From positions 1-44,365 of the forward strand of contig NZ_JAOZVW010000073.1 of NCBI RefSeq assembly GCF_025869345.1: a DNA stretch of 44,365 nt. Reading direction: 5' to 3'. This document shows positions 35,072-42,987 of the stretch, in pieces (position 1 is the first letter of the stretch; the number at the start of each line of letters is the position of its first letter). Position numbers and translations under genes: made by a program. The notes below the pieces were generated by a model. It was not told the origin of the DNA. It saw nothing but the letters and a program-made list of their open reading frames with translations, and made no database searches. This stretch comes from Sphingopyxis sp. Its GTDB lineage: Bacteria > Pseudomonadota > Alphaproteobacteria > Sphingomonadales > Sphingomonadaceae.

Positions 35072-35938
35072 TTAGAGGAAATCGTCTAGCGTGGACATGA
35101 ACCGGTCGAACTGGTCGTGATGGAGCCAGTGGCCGGCATTTTCGAACTCGATCACCTCGGCGCTGCGGAAATGCGCGATGCGGCCGTCCTTCGCGGGGTT
35201 CGAGGCCCAGCTATCGGCGCCATAGAGGAGCAAGGTCGGGCAGGCGATCGCCGACCAGAGCGATTCGATGTCGGCCTGCGGCAGGTCGACCACCGGCCAG
35301 ACGTTCAGATAATTGTCGAACTTCCAGCTCCACGTCCCGTCCTCGTTGCGGCTGATGCCGTGGATGGTGAGATGGCGCGCCTGTTCGGGGGTCAGATAGG
35401 CATTTTCGGCCATCATCCGCGCCAGCGCGTCGCCCATCGTCGCATAGCGGCGCGGCGTGCGGCCTGCCGCTTGCCTTTTGTCGTTGATCCATTTGCGAAA
35501 CCGCTCCGCAAACGGGGTCGCGGCGCGTTCGGCGAGCACCTTCGGCGACGGGCCGAGCCCCTCGATCGCGACCAGCTTGCGGACATTCCCGGGATAGAGG
35601 CCGGTGTAGCGCAGCGCGATATTGCCGCCCATCGAATGGGCGACGATCGTCACCGGCGCGAGGTCGAGCTGGTGGACGAGCTGCGCGAGATCGTAGACGA
35701 AAGCGCCCATCTCGTAATTGCCGTCGGGCGCCCAGGCGCTGTCGCCATGGCCGCGCAGGTCGGGCGCGATGACGTGCCAGCGATCGCGCAGTTTCTCGGC
35801 CACCCAATCCCAGTTGCGGCAATGGTCGCGGCCACCGTGGACGAGAAGCAGGGGCGGTGCCTCTTCGTTACCCCAATCGACATAGTGCAGTTTCAATCGC
35901 TGCGAGACGAAACTGTTCGAGGTGGGGCCACTTGCCAT
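35072..35938 (-). CDS. alpha/beta-fold hydrolase
   Basis: The 288-residue enzyme has the oxyanion segment LLVHGGRDH (32-39), an acid/loop DLRGHGDS (60-67), the nucleophile elbow AHSMGGNIA (100-108, Ser102) and a C-terminal histidine in ENAGHWLHHDQ. The order matches epoxide-hydrolase/lipase-like alpha/beta hydrolases. The natural substrate is unknown. The ATG at 35938 has an AAGGAAG and gives a family-like N-terminus; the frame extends upstream without support. It diverges from the dienoyl-CoA-reductase-like gene 89 bases away, a pairing that hints at lipid breakdown. Confidence 0.87.
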   Translation of the reverse strand: MASGPTSNSFVSQRLKLHYVDWGNEEAPPLLLVHGGRDHCRNWDWVAEKLRDRWHVIAPDLRGHGDSAWAPDGNYEMGAFVYDLAQLVHQLDLAPVTIVAHSMGGNIALRYTGLYPGNVRKLVAIEGLGPSPKVLAERAATPFAERFRKWINDKRQAAGRTPRRYATMGDALARMMAENAYLTPEQARHLTIHGISRNEDGTWSWKFDNYLNVWPVVDLPQADIESLWSAIACPTLLLYGADSWASNPAKDGRIAHFRSAEVIEFENAGHWLHHDQFDRFMSTLDDFL

Positions 35939-36027
35939 CGGCGCTTCCTTGTTGTCTGGTTGCGTTTCAAAAGGCGACTGGTCTCGATCCGTCAAGCCCC
36001 ATCGCCGCAACTGGGAGAAACTGGAGT

Positions 36028-36819
36028 ATGTCGACCTTTCGGGATAATCTGCTGGCGGGCAAGACCGCGTTCGTTGCCGGCGGCACGAGCGGGATCAACC
36101 TCGGCATCGCCAAGCGCTTCGCCGAACTCGGCGCGAAAGTGGCGGTCGCGGGCCGCGATCCCGACAAGGCGGCGCGGGCGGCCGGGGAGATCGGTTCGGG
36201 CGCGATCGGCCTGTCGGGCGACGTGCGCGATTATGCAGCGATTCGCGGAGTGATGGAGACGGTGGCCGACAGGCTGGGGCCGCTGGACATGGTTATTTCG
36301 GGCGCGGCGGGCAATTTCCTGGCGCCGGTGCTCGGCATGTCGGCGAACGCCTTTCGCACGGTGGTCGACATCGACCTCAACGGGACGTTCAACGTGTTCC
36401 GTGGCTGTCACGACCTGCTCAATCGCCCCGGCGCCTCGCTGATCGCGATCACCGCGGGGCAGGCGATCAACGCCTCGGCGTTGCAAGCCCACGCCTGCGC
36501 CGCGAAGGCGGGGATCAACCAGCTCATCCGCGTCCTCGCGCTCGAATGGGGGCCGGAGGTGCGTGTCAACGGCATTTCGCCGGGGCCGATCGCCGATACC
36601 GAGGGGATGAAACGGCTCGCGCCCGATGCGGAGACGCGGGCTGCGCATTACGACCGGATCGCGATGAAGCGCTGGGGCAAGGTCGCCGAAGTCGCCGAAT
36701 CGGCGGTCTTCCTCTGCTCGCCCGCCGCGAGCTATATCACCGGAACGATCCTCGACTGCGACGGTGGCAGCCAGATCGGCGACGCCTCGCGCGGCGACCT
36801 GGCGAAAGGGATGGCCTGA
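36028..36819 (+). CDS. 2,4-dienoyl-CoA reductase-like short-chain dehydrogenase
   Basis: The 263-residue protein has the cofactor motif GGTSGINLG (18-26), SGAAGNF and a catalytic segment ALQAHACAAKAG with Lys160. The usual YxxxK tyrosine is missing; an HAxxAKAG pattern in its place is characteristic of peroxisomal/bacterial 2,4-dienoyl-CoA reductases (DECR). These reduce 2,4-dienoyl-CoA in unsaturated fatty-acid oxidation using NADPH. The C-terminal YITGTILDCDGG is typical of SDRs. A hairpin terminator (36824-36858) follows directly, and tRNA-Val lies beyond it on the other strand. Confidence 0.85.
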   Translation: MSTFRDNLLAGKTAFVAGGTSGINLGIAKRFAELGAKVAVAGRDPDKAARAAGEIGSGAIGLSGDVRDYAAIRGVMETVADRLGPLDMVISGAAGNFLAPVLGMSANAFRTVVDIDLNGTFNVFRGCHDLLNRPGASLIAITAGQAINASALQAHACAAKAGINQLIRVLALEWGPEVRVNGISPGPIADTEGMKRLAPDAETRAAHYDRIAMKRWGKVAEVAESAVFLCSPAASYITGTILDCDGGSQIGDASRGDLAKGMA

Positions 36820-36823
36820 ACCA

Positions 36824-36858
36824 AAAACGCCGCCAACCCATGCGGGTGGCGGCGTTTT
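36824..36858. terminator. bidirectional intrinsic terminator
   Basis: AAAACGCCGCCAACCC (36824-36839) and GGGTGGCGGCGTTTT (36844-36858) form a stem with one bulge, flanked by A- and T-runs on both sides. It can end the dehydrogenase transcript on the plus strand and the tRNA-Val transcript on the minus strand. Confidence 0.85.
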
Positions 36859-36861
36859 GAA

Positions 36862-36936
36862 TGGTGGGCGTGGCAAGGATTGAACTTGCGACCCCTGCGA
36901 TGTCAACACAGTGCTCTACCACTGAGCTACACGCCC
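36862..36936 (-). tRNA. tRNA-Val (anticodon GAC)
   Basis: The minus strand gives a full cloverleaf: acceptor GGGCGTG pairing with CACGCCC, D-arm GCTCAGTGGTAGAGC, and anticodon stem CTGTG/CGCAG with loop TTGACAT (anticodon GAC). The T-arm is GCAAGTTCAATCCTTGC and CCA is encoded (36862-36864). It reads the valine codon GUC. Confidence 0.95.
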
Positions 36937-36992
36937 ATCCCTTGGGGTGACGCGCCCCCTAAAGGCCTCCGCGCCGCTTGGCAAGCCTTTCG

Positions 36993-37370
36993 TTAGGGCT
37001 GGCTCGACCGATCGGCGCGGCCGAAGAGATTATCGACCTCGCGCACCAGATCCTTGAGGTGAAAGGGCTTCGACAGCAGCTTTGCCTGCGGCACATTTTC
37101 CTCGGCGCGCAGCGACACGGCGGCGAAGCCGGTGATGAACATCACCTGCGTCTGCGGCGCCGCCTTCGCGGTATGCTGCGCAAGTTCGATCCCGTCCATC
37201 TCGGGCATGACGATGTCGGAGAGCAGCAGGTCGAAGGTGCCCGAATCGATATAGGGGACGGCCGCGGTGCCGCGATCGACGGCGGTGACGTGATAGCCGG
37301 CGCCGGTCAGCGCGCGCGCCAGATATTCGCGCATCACATCATCATCTTCGGCGAGCAATATGCGAATCAT
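36993..37370 (-). CDS. cpdR: CpdR-type single-domain response regulator
   Basis: The 125-residue receiver domain has the acidic pair in LLAEDDD (7-11), phospho-acceptor Asp52 (LLSDIVMPEMDG), the conserved Thr in FITG and the lysine in LLSKPF. There is no output domain. The sequence and neighbourhood match CpdR of alphaproteobacteria, which in its unphosphorylated form directs ClpXP to the pole to degrade cell-cycle regulators such as CtrA/PdeA; phosphate comes via CckA-ChpT. The ATG at 37370 starts MIRILLAEDD, the normal N-terminus. It diverges from the N-formylglutamate amidohydrolase gene. Confidence 0.9.
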   Translation of the reverse strand: MIRILLAEDDDVMREYLARALTGAGYHVTAVDRGTAAVPYIDSGTFDLLLSDIVMPEMDGIELAQHTAKAAPQTQVMFITGFAAVSLRAEENVPQAKLLSKPFHLKDLVREVDNLFGRADRSSQP

Positions 37371-37509
37371 CTGGCAATCTGTTCCCTGGTCCGGCGGCGC
37401 GCGAGTCTGGTCCGCGTGCCTCTGTTTAGCTCGTCCTCCTGATAGCGCGAGACCTTTAACAAATCCCGTCGCACTGGATTCTTCTGTCGATTTTTGGCAC
37501 GCTTCGTCG

Positions 37510-38382
37510 ATGTCGCTCCACACTCCGTCCGCCGCCATCGCCATCGACCGGCCGGCGGAGCTTGGCCCGGTCGTCGTGTCGGTCTCGCACGCGGGGCGTA
37601 TCTATCCGCCCGCGATACTCGCCGCGGCGCGGGTCGATCGATCGGTGCTCGAACGCCTTGAGGATAGCTGGTGCGACCTGATTGCCGCGAATGCGGTCAA
37701 GGCGGGCGCGACGCTGGTGCAGGCGATGTGGGCGCGCGCCGTCGCCGACTGCAATCGCGGCGAGGGGCAGATGGCGCCGGGCGAAGTCGCGCCGCCGCTT
37801 CGCCCCCGCTTTTCGGCGCCGGGGCGCAAGGAGCGGGCCGGGCTCGGGGTCGTGCCGACACGCCTTGCCGATTGCGGATCGCTGTGGAGGGGCTCGATCG
37901 ACGGGCCGCAGCTCGACTGGCGGCTCGACGCGCTGCACCGGCCGTTCCATCGCGCGCTCGCCGCCGAACTGGCGGTTGCCAAAACCCGGTTCGGCGGGGC
38001 GATCCTGATCGATCTGCACAGTATGCCACCGATCCCGCGCGGGCAGTCGGGCCACGGCGCGGGAATCGTCATCGGCGATCGTTTCGGCGGAACCGCGGAT
38101 GAGGCGTTGATCGAATTGATCGTCGACGAAGCCGAGGGCCTCGGCGTTCCCGTCTCGCGCAACCAGCCTTATGCCGGCGGACATATCGTGCGGACGCATG
38201 GCAAGCCGGCGGATGCGATTCGGGCGGTGCAGATCGAGGTCGACCGCAGCCTCTATCTTCACGCCGATCGCACGCCCGACCCCGAACGCGTGGCGGCGCT
38301 TCGCGACTGGTTTTCCGGGCTCGTCGCAAGGGCGGGACGGATGTGTCCCGCGGGCGATGTCCTGCCGCTCGCCGCCGAATAA
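37510..38382 (+). CDS. N-formylglutamate amidohydrolase family protein
   Basis: The 290-residue metalloenzyme-like protein has SVSHAGRIYP (near residue 24), LEDSWCDLI, ADCNRGEG, LIDLHSMPP (metal-binding DxHS), GAGIVIGDRFG, YAGGHIVRTHG and QIEVDRSLYL. These are the diagnostic motifs of the FGase family, whose classical reaction is hydrolysis of N-formyl-L-glutamate in histidine breakdown. No hut genes are nearby, so the physiological substrate may differ. The start ATG 37510 gives the family N-terminus. The stop is followed within a few bases by the terminator of a probable small RNA on the other strand. Confidence 0.9.
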   Translation: MSLHTPSAAIAIDRPAELGPVVVSVSHAGRIYPPAILAAARVDRSVLERLEDSWCDLIAANAVKAGATLVQAMWARAVADCNRGEGQMAPGEVAPPLRPRFSAPGRKERAGLGVVPTRLADCGSLWRGSIDGPQLDWRLDALHRPFHRALAAELAVAKTRFGGAILIDLHSMPPIPRGQSGHGAGIVIGDRFGGTADEALIELIVDEAEGLGVPVSRNQPYAGGHIVRTHGKPADAIRAVQIEVDRSLYLHADRTPDPERVAALRDWFSGLVARAGRMCPAGDVLPLAAE

Positions 38383-38492
38383 AAAACCACCTCGTACCGA
38401 AGTACGAGGTGGCCAGGGTCCAGGGAGGACGCACCCGCGTCTTGCGACGGGGGCACTCGCCACGATGGAAAGGGGGAAAACCACGGTGGCGT
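38381..38492 (-). ncRNA. candidate small RNA with own promoter and terminator
   Basis: On the minus strand a TTGTAA box (38527-38522), a 17-base spacer and TAGATT (38504-38499) form a good sigma-70 promoter with a likely start A at 38492. The transcript would be about 110 bases. It contains a CGCCAC...GTGGCG helix enclosing a C-rich loop (TTTTCCCCCTTTCC), a second C-rich stretch (GTCCTCCCTGG), and the terminator hairpin CCACCTCGTAC-TTCG-GTACGAGGTGG followed by TTTTTT. Unpaired CCUCCC-type stretches could pair with ribosome-binding sites, as in several alphaproteobacterial small RNAs. No Rfam family is recognised. A short peptide could also be read across it, but the reading frame runs through the terminator hairpin. 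Confidence 0.5.
38387..38412 (-). terminator. intrinsic terminator, minus strand
   Basis: CCACCTCGTAC (38387-38397) pairs perfectly with GTACGAGGTGG (38402-38412) around a four-base loop. On the minus strand six T residues follow (38386-38381). This is a textbook terminator, oriented away from the tRNA-Pro side, and fits the end of the candidate small RNA rather than the end of the amidohydrolase gene. Confidence 0.85.
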
Positions 38493-38498
38493 AACGAC

Positions 38499-38527
38499 AA
38501 TCTATGCATTGTCGCGCCGACTTACAA
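38499..38527 (-). promoter_or_regulatory. sigma-70-like promoter for the candidate small RNA
   Basis: TTGTAA (38527-38522) and TAGATT (38504-38499) are separated by exactly 17 bases on the minus strand. Transcription would start near 38492 and end at the hairpin 100 bases on. Confidence 0.5.
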
Positions 38528-38624
38528 GAGCCGTTGATTACAAAAGAAACCGATCCGGCAGGGTGCCGCTTTTCGCGCGCCGGCTCGGCCGCGTTGCGGT
38601 CCCATATCGATTGCGGAAATAAGC

Positions 38625-38701
38625 TGGTCGGGGAGAGAGGATTCGAACCTCCGGCCCCTGCCTCCCGAAGACAGTGCTCTACCAGGCTGAGCTACTCCCC
38701 G
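38625..38701 (-). tRNA. tRNA-Pro (anticodon CGG)
   Basis: The minus strand folds with acceptor CGGGGAG/CTCCCCG, D-arm GCTCAGCCTGGTAGAGC, and anticodon stem CTGTC/GGCAG with loop TTCGGGA (anticodon CGG). The T-arm is GGAGGTTCGAATCCTCT and CCA is encoded (38625-38627). It reads the proline codon CCG. Confidence 0.95.
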
Positions 38702-38882
38702 ACCGATCTTTGCGCCGGCGGACCGGCGCGAAGGCAGGGCGGTCCTCTAGACGCGCAATTTGCGAACATCAAGCGCCAATCGGCATGGGTGCGATGATTG
38801 TGCGCTGGTGACGGCGTCGGGCCGATTGATGCATGTTGAAGTGGCGGCTTTGGGGCGGGGAGTGGACGTTAAGGCGAAATCC

Positions 38883-39010
38883 CGCCCTCCCCTTCAGGGG
38901 AGGGCAGCGAGACTTACGAACTTGTTCGTTAGTCGCAGCGGGTGGGGGGCAGCAGCCTTGAGCAAGGCCGATGGCCCCCACCCCAACCCCTCCCCTGAAG
39001 GGGAGGGGCT
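38883..39010. repeat. compound palindromic repeat in a 349-base gene-free gap
   Basis: The gap 38704-39052 holds no gene I can support. Its centre carries GCCCTCCCCTTCAGGGGAGG (38884 onward) and CCCCTCCCCTGAAGGGGAGG (near 38987-39008). Each is self-complementary and the two are inverted relative to each other, with inner arms (GGTGGGGGGC and CCCCCACCCC) also pairing. The same CTCCCCTTCAGGGGAG core occurs inside the E2 gene at 43330-43429, so this is a repeat family in the genome. Short open frames across it are repeat shadows. Confidence 0.8.
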
Positions 39011-39052
39011 AACGTCAGTTATCGGTCGATAACCGTTGTCGAATATATCCCC

Positions 39053-39493
39053 CTAGATCAGCCCGGCGCTGCGAAAGCTGAAATGTCCGTTCTCGACGAA
39101 GATCAGATGATCCGACAGGTCGATGCCGATCAGCCGCAGGAACTGCCCGGCTTCCTGCGTGCAGCGCAGGTCGGCATCGCTGGGCCGCGCGATACCGGAC
39201 GGGTGGTTGTGTGCCATCAGCACCGTGGCGACGCGCCGACCGAGCAGGCGGTTCCAGCACGCCGGCGTGATGACGCAGCGTCCGCTCGTATCGCCCGCCG
39301 CGCTTTCAAGCCCCGCGAGCCGGCCATAGGCGTCGAAGCCCGCGAGCAGCGCGATTTCGCGATCGGCAAACAGCATCGGGCGCAGCAGATGGCGCGCGAT
39401 CGCATCCTCGGCATCGCGGGATATGAAGCCGGCTGCCCCCGCGGCGCGCGGCAGCCTGTCGATGGGTTCGCGCAGGATCATCCGGCGGTTCAT
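39053..39493 (-). CDS. RadC-like JAB/MPN domain protein
   Basis: The 146-residue protein has a complete JAMM metal motif: His95, His97, Ser105 and Asp108 in HNHPSGIARPSDAD, with Glu46 upstream. It matches the C-terminal MPN domain of RadC but lacks the N-terminal helix-hairpin-helix domain of full-length RadC (about 220 residues). RadC is no longer thought to be a repair protein, and its physiological role is uncertain. The best start is ATG 39493; ATG 39481 is an alternative. It diverges from thyA across 128 bases that contain no clear ribosome site for this gene. Confidence 0.85.
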   Translation of the reverse strand: MNRRMILREPIDRLPRAAGAAGFISRDAEDAIARHLLRPMLFADREIALLAGFDAYGRLAGLESAAGDTSGRCVITPACWNRLLGRRVATVLMAHNHPSGIARPSDADLRCTQEAGQFLRLIGIDLSDHLIFVENGHFSFRSAGLI

Positions 39494-39621
39494 GCGACGG
39501 CCGCCGCCGCCGCCCAAGTGGCGATTGGGCCGTATCGGAGGATTGCCGGGAGGTGCCGCCGACCCCCTTGTCGAGCCGCGGCGTGGGGCCTAGCAAAGAG
39601 GGCGACAGTGAGGAGCGTCTT

Positions 39622-40557
39622 TTGTCCGATTCCATCCATTATGAGCTGCAATATCTCGACCTGATGCGGCGCATCTGGACCGAAGGCGACGAGCGCGTCG
39701 ATCGCACCGGAGTCGGCACCCGCTCGCTGTTCGGCGAGACGATGCGATTCTCGCTGACGGACGACGCGATCCCGCTGCTGACGACGAAACGCGTCTATTG
39801 GAAGACCGCGCTGCGCGAACTGCTCTGGTTCCTGACCGGCAACACCAATATCCGCCCGCTGGTCGCGCAGGGGGTGAAGATCTGGACCGACTGGCCGCTC
39901 GATGCCTATCGCCGCACGACCGGCGAGGCGATCAGCGCAGCCGATTTCGAGGCGCGGATCGTTGCAGACGAGGCCTTCGCGGCGCAATGGGGCGACCTTG
40001 GCCCGGTCTATGGCCATCAGTGGGTCAACTGGCCGCGTTACGAGCCGGCGGGCGAGGGGCTGTTCCGCCGCGCAGCGCAGGGGCACGACCAGATTTCGGC
40101 GCTGATCGAGTCGCTCAGGACCAATCCGGGCTCGCGCCGCCATATCTTCACCGGCTGGAACGTCGCCGATTTGGACCGGATGGCGCTGCCGCCGTGCCAC
40201 ATGACCTATCAATTCCACGTCCGCAGCGACGGCGGGCTGTCGTGCCTCCTCTTCCAGCGCTCGTGCGACCTTGGGCTCGGCTTTGCCTTCAACATCTTCG
40301 AGGCGGCGCTGTTGACGCGGATGATCGCGCAGCAATGCGATCTTCACGCGCACGAGGTCGTGTGGACCGGCGGCGACGTGCACCTTTATCTCAACCATGC
40401 CGAACTGGTCGAGGAGCAGTTGCGGCGGGTTCCCGAGGGCGCGCCGAAGCTGCGCATCCTCCGCCGTCCTTCGAGCATTTTCGACTACCGGTTCGATGAC
40501 TTTGCGGTCGAAGCCTATGCGCCGCAATCCCATATTTCCGCGCCCGTCGCAGTCTGA
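39622..40557 (+). CDS. thyA: thymidylate synthase
   Basis: The 311-residue enzyme methylates dUMP to dTMP using methylenetetrahydrofolate. It shows TTKRVYWK (54-61), LLWFLTGNTNI (68-78), the substrate-binding Arg pair SRRHIFTGWN (171-180), the catalytic Cys192 in LPPCHMTYQF, FQRSCDLGLG and VHLYLNH. It is longer than the E. coli enzyme (264) because of an insertion about residues 90-160, which is common in long-type ThyA. The likely start is TTG 39622, about nine bases after GAGGAG. The upstream in-frame ATG (39553) reads repeat-like sequence and has no support. Confidence 0.96.
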   Translation: MSDSIHYELQYLDLMRRIWTEGDERVDRTGVGTRSLFGETMRFSLTDDAIPLLTTKRVYWKTALRELLWFLTGNTNIRPLVAQGVKIWTDWPLDAYRRTTGEAISAADFEARIVADEAFAAQWGDLGPVYGHQWVNWPRYEPAGEGLFRRAAQGHDQISALIESLRTNPGSRRHIFTGWNVADLDRMALPPCHMTYQFHVRSDGGLSCLLFQRSCDLGLGFAFNIFEAALLTRMIAQQCDLHAHEVVWTGGDVHLYLNHAELVEEQLRRVPEGAPKLRILRRPSSIFDYRFDDFAVEAYAPQSHISAPVAV

Positions 40558-40566
40558 CCACCGGCG

Positions 40567-40595
40567 TTGCATTTCCATGGCGACTGAAATAATAT
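40567..40595 (+). promoter_or_regulatory. possible promoter of the branched-chain dehydrogenase operon
   Basis: TTGCAT (40567-40572), a 17-base spacer and TAATAT (40590-40595) resemble a sigma-70 promoter with a weak -35. The region from 40590 to 40617 is notably A/T-rich for this genome. This is a pattern match only. Confidence 0.3.
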
Positions 40596-40650
40596 GTCGT
40601 CACCACGAAATATAACTAGGCGCTGATTCGCGCCCCGAAGGGAAGAAGAT

Positions 40651-41958
40651 ATGCCCGAATCGCCGAAGGCGGATCCGGGGCGTTCGGCGAGCAATCTGCC
40701 GCCGCTGTCGCTCCATATTCCCGAGCCGCGCTACCGCCCCGGCGACACCCCCGACTTCGGCGATATCGCGATTCCCGCGGTCGATGCGACTCCGCGTCCG
40801 GGCGAAGCGACCAAGCCCGATGCGATGCGCGAGCTTTGCTATGGCCTGGTCCGCGTGCTCGATTTCGACGGTGCGGCCAAGGGGCCGTGGGACCCCAAGC
40901 TGTCGCCCGACCGGTTGCGCACGATGCTGCGCACCATGATGCTCGTACGCGCGTTCGACGACCGCATGTTCCGCGCGCAGCGGCAGGGCAAGACCAGCTT
41001 CTATATGAAGTGCACCGGCGAGGAGGCGACCTCGGTCGCCTCGACGATGGCGATCGACCGCACCGACATGGTGTTTCCCAGCTATCGCCAGCAGGGCGTT
41101 CTGATCACGCGCGATTATCCGCTGATCCAGATGATGAACCAGATTTACTCGAACCGCGGCGATCACCTGCTCGGGCGCCAGCTTCCGATCATGTATTCGG
41201 CGCCCGAGCATGGCTTCTTCAGCGTGTCGGGCAACCTTGCGACCCAATATCCGCAGGCGGTCGGCTGGGCCATGGCGTCGGCGTCGAAGGGCGACAACCG
41301 TATCGCGACGACATGGTGCGGCGAAGGATCGTCGGCCGAGGGCGACTTCCATTCGGCGCTGACCTTTGCCACCGTCTATAATGCGCCGGTCATCTTCAAC
41401 GTCGTCAATAACCAGTGGGCGATTTCCAGCTTTTCGGGTTTTGCGGGCGGCGAACGGACGACCTTCGCCGCGCGCGCGGTCGGTTATGGCATCGCCGGGC
41501 TGCGCGTCGACGGCAACGACCCGCTTGCGGTCTATGCCGCGACCCAGTGGGCGGCCGACCGGGCGCGGACCAACAACGGCCCGACGCTGATCGAGCATTT
41601 CACCTATCGCGCCGAGGGGCACAGCACCTCGGACGATCCGAGCGCCTATCGCGCCGCGCAGGAAGCGAGCGCCTGGCCGTTCGGCGACCCGATCGCGCGG
41701 CTGGCGCAGCATCTCGAACTGCTTGGCGAATGGGACGCGGAGCGCCATGCGGCGCAGGCGAAGGAACTCGACGAACTCGTCAAGACGACCCAGAAGCAAG
41801 CCGAAAAGCTCGGCATTCTGGGTCACGGTATGCATCAGCCGTTCGAGACGATGTTCCAGGACGTGTTCGAGGAGATGCCGTGGCACCTCAAGGAGCAATG
41901 CGCCCAGATGCTCGCCGAGCAAGAGGCCAAGTTCGGCCCCAACTGGAAGCCCGAATGA
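40651..41958 (+). CDS. bkdA1: branched-chain 2-oxoacid dehydrogenase E1 alpha subunit
   Basis: The 435-residue thiamine-diphosphate-binding subunit acts with E1 beta on 2-oxoacids from Val, Leu and Ile. Hallmarks are the GKTSFYMKCTGEEAT segment, FPSYRQQGVLI, the thiamine motif GEGSSAEGDF through VVNNQWAIS, and HFTYRAEGHSTSDDPSAYR. The long N-terminal extension (about 1-60) before the core is typical of bacterial BCKDH E1 alpha and separates it from PdhA at 4.2 kb. The ATG at 40651 follows GGGAAGAAGAT. Its TGA overlaps the start of the E1 beta gene. Confidence 0.92.
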   Translation: MPESPKADPGRSASNLPPLSLHIPEPRYRPGDTPDFGDIAIPAVDATPRPGEATKPDAMRELCYGLVRVLDFDGAAKGPWDPKLSPDRLRTMLRTMMLVRAFDDRMFRAQRQGKTSFYMKCTGEEATSVASTMAIDRTDMVFPSYRQQGVLITRDYPLIQMMNQIYSNRGDHLLGRQLPIMYSAPEHGFFSVSGNLATQYPQAVGWAMASASKGDNRIATTWCGEGSSAEGDFHSALTFATVYNAPVIFNVVNNQWAISSFSGFAGGERTTFAARAVGYGIAGLRVDGNDPLAVYAATQWAADRARTNNGPTLIEHFTYRAEGHSTSDDPSAYRAAQEASAWPFGDPIARLAQHLELLGEWDAERHAAQAKELDELVKTTQKQAEKLGILGHGMHQPFETMFQDVFEEMPWHLKEQCAQMLAEQEAKFGPNWKPE

Positions 41959-42983
41959 TGGCTGACCAAAGCAAAACGATGAACATGATCGAGGCGATCA
42001 ACAGCGCCATGGACATCATGCTCGAACGCGACCCTGCGACCGTCGTGATGGGCGAGGACGTCGGCTTTTTCGGCGGCGTGTTCCGCGCGACCGCGGGCCT
42101 CCAGAAAAAGCATGGCAAGACGCGCGTGTTCGACACGCCGATCAACGAGTGCGGCATCATTGGCGTCGCGGTCGGCATGGGCGCCTATGGCCTGCGTCCG
42201 GTCCCCGAGATCCAGTTTGCCGACTATATCTATCCGGGGCTCGACCAGCTCGTGTCCGAGGCGGCACGGCTGCGCTACCGCTCGGCGAATGATTTCATCT
42301 GCCCGATGACGGTGCGCACGCCGTTCGGCGGCGGCATCTTCGGCGGTCAGACGCACAGCCAGTCGCCCGAAAGCATCATGACGCACATCTGCGGCGTCAA
42401 GACGGTGATCCCGTCGAATCCCTATGATGCCAAGGGCCTGTTGATCGCGGCGATCGAGGACAACGACCCCGTCGTCTTCCTCGAACCCAAGCGCATCTAT
42501 AACGGCCCGTTCAGCGGCTATTACGACCGCCCGGTCGAGCCCTGGTCGAAGCATGACGCGAGCGCGGTGCCCGAAGGCTATTACCGCATCGACCTAGGCA
42601 AGGCAGCGACGGTCCGCGAAGGCGAGGCGGTGACCGTGCTCGCTTATGGCACGATGGTACATGTCGCGAAGACGATCATCGAGGAAATGGGCGTCGACGC
42701 CGAAATCCTCGACCTGCGCACGCTCTTGCCGCTCGATATCGAGGCGATCGAGGCGTCGGTCAGAAAGACCGGGCGCTGCCTGATCATCCACGAAGCGACG
42801 CGCACTTCGGGCTTCGGCGCCGAACTCGCGGCGCTGGTGCAGGAACGCTGCTTCTACCATCTGGAGGCGCCGGTTGAGCGCGTGACCGGCTTCGACACGC
42901 CCTATCCGCACAGCCTCGAATGGGCCTATTTCCCCGGCCCGGTCCGCATCGCGACCGCGCTGACCAAGATCTTGAAGGACTGA
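41955..42983 (+). CDS. bkdA2: branched-chain 2-oxoacid dehydrogenase E1 beta subunit
   Basis: The 342-residue protein has the E1 beta transketolase-type fold with VVMGEDVGFFGGVFRAT, DTPINECGIIGVAVGMG, IQFADYIYPGLDQLVSEAAR, GGQTHSQSPES and the C-terminal DTPYPHSLEWAYFP. The GxFR and HSQSPE segments distinguish the branched-chain enzyme from PdhB. Unlike the PdhB here it has no lipoyl domain. Two starts are possible, ATG 41955 overlapping the upstream TGA or ATG 41958; both mean tight coupling with E1 alpha. The E2 gene follows 4 bases after the stop. Confidence 0.93.
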   Translation: MMADQSKTMNMIEAINSAMDIMLERDPATVVMGEDVGFFGGVFRATAGLQKKHGKTRVFDTPINECGIIGVAVGMGAYGLRPVPEIQFADYIYPGLDQLVSEAARLRYRSANDFICPMTVRTPFGGGIFGGQTHSQSPESIMTHICGVKTVIPSNPYDAKGLLIAAIEDNDPVVFLEPKRIYNGPFSGYYDRPVEPWSKHDASAVPEGYYRIDLGKAATVREGEAVTVLAYGTMVHVAKTIIEEMGVDAEILDLRTLLPLDIEAIEASVRKTGRCLIIHEATRTSGFGAELAALVQERCFYHLEAPVERVTGFDTPYPHSLEWAYFPGPVRIATALTKILKD

Positions 42984-42987
42984 CGCC

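Noticed and set aside
38259..38484. short peptide frames across the candidate small RNA
   Set aside because: The frames run through the terminator hairpin and lack a ribosome site; the promoter-hairpin arrangement is better explained by an RNA. The peptide is not fully excluded.
38760..39032. 90-codon plus-strand frame in the gap before the RadC-like gene
   Set aside because: Most of it is translated palindromic repeat (PLQGRAA and PNPSPEGEG type peptides).
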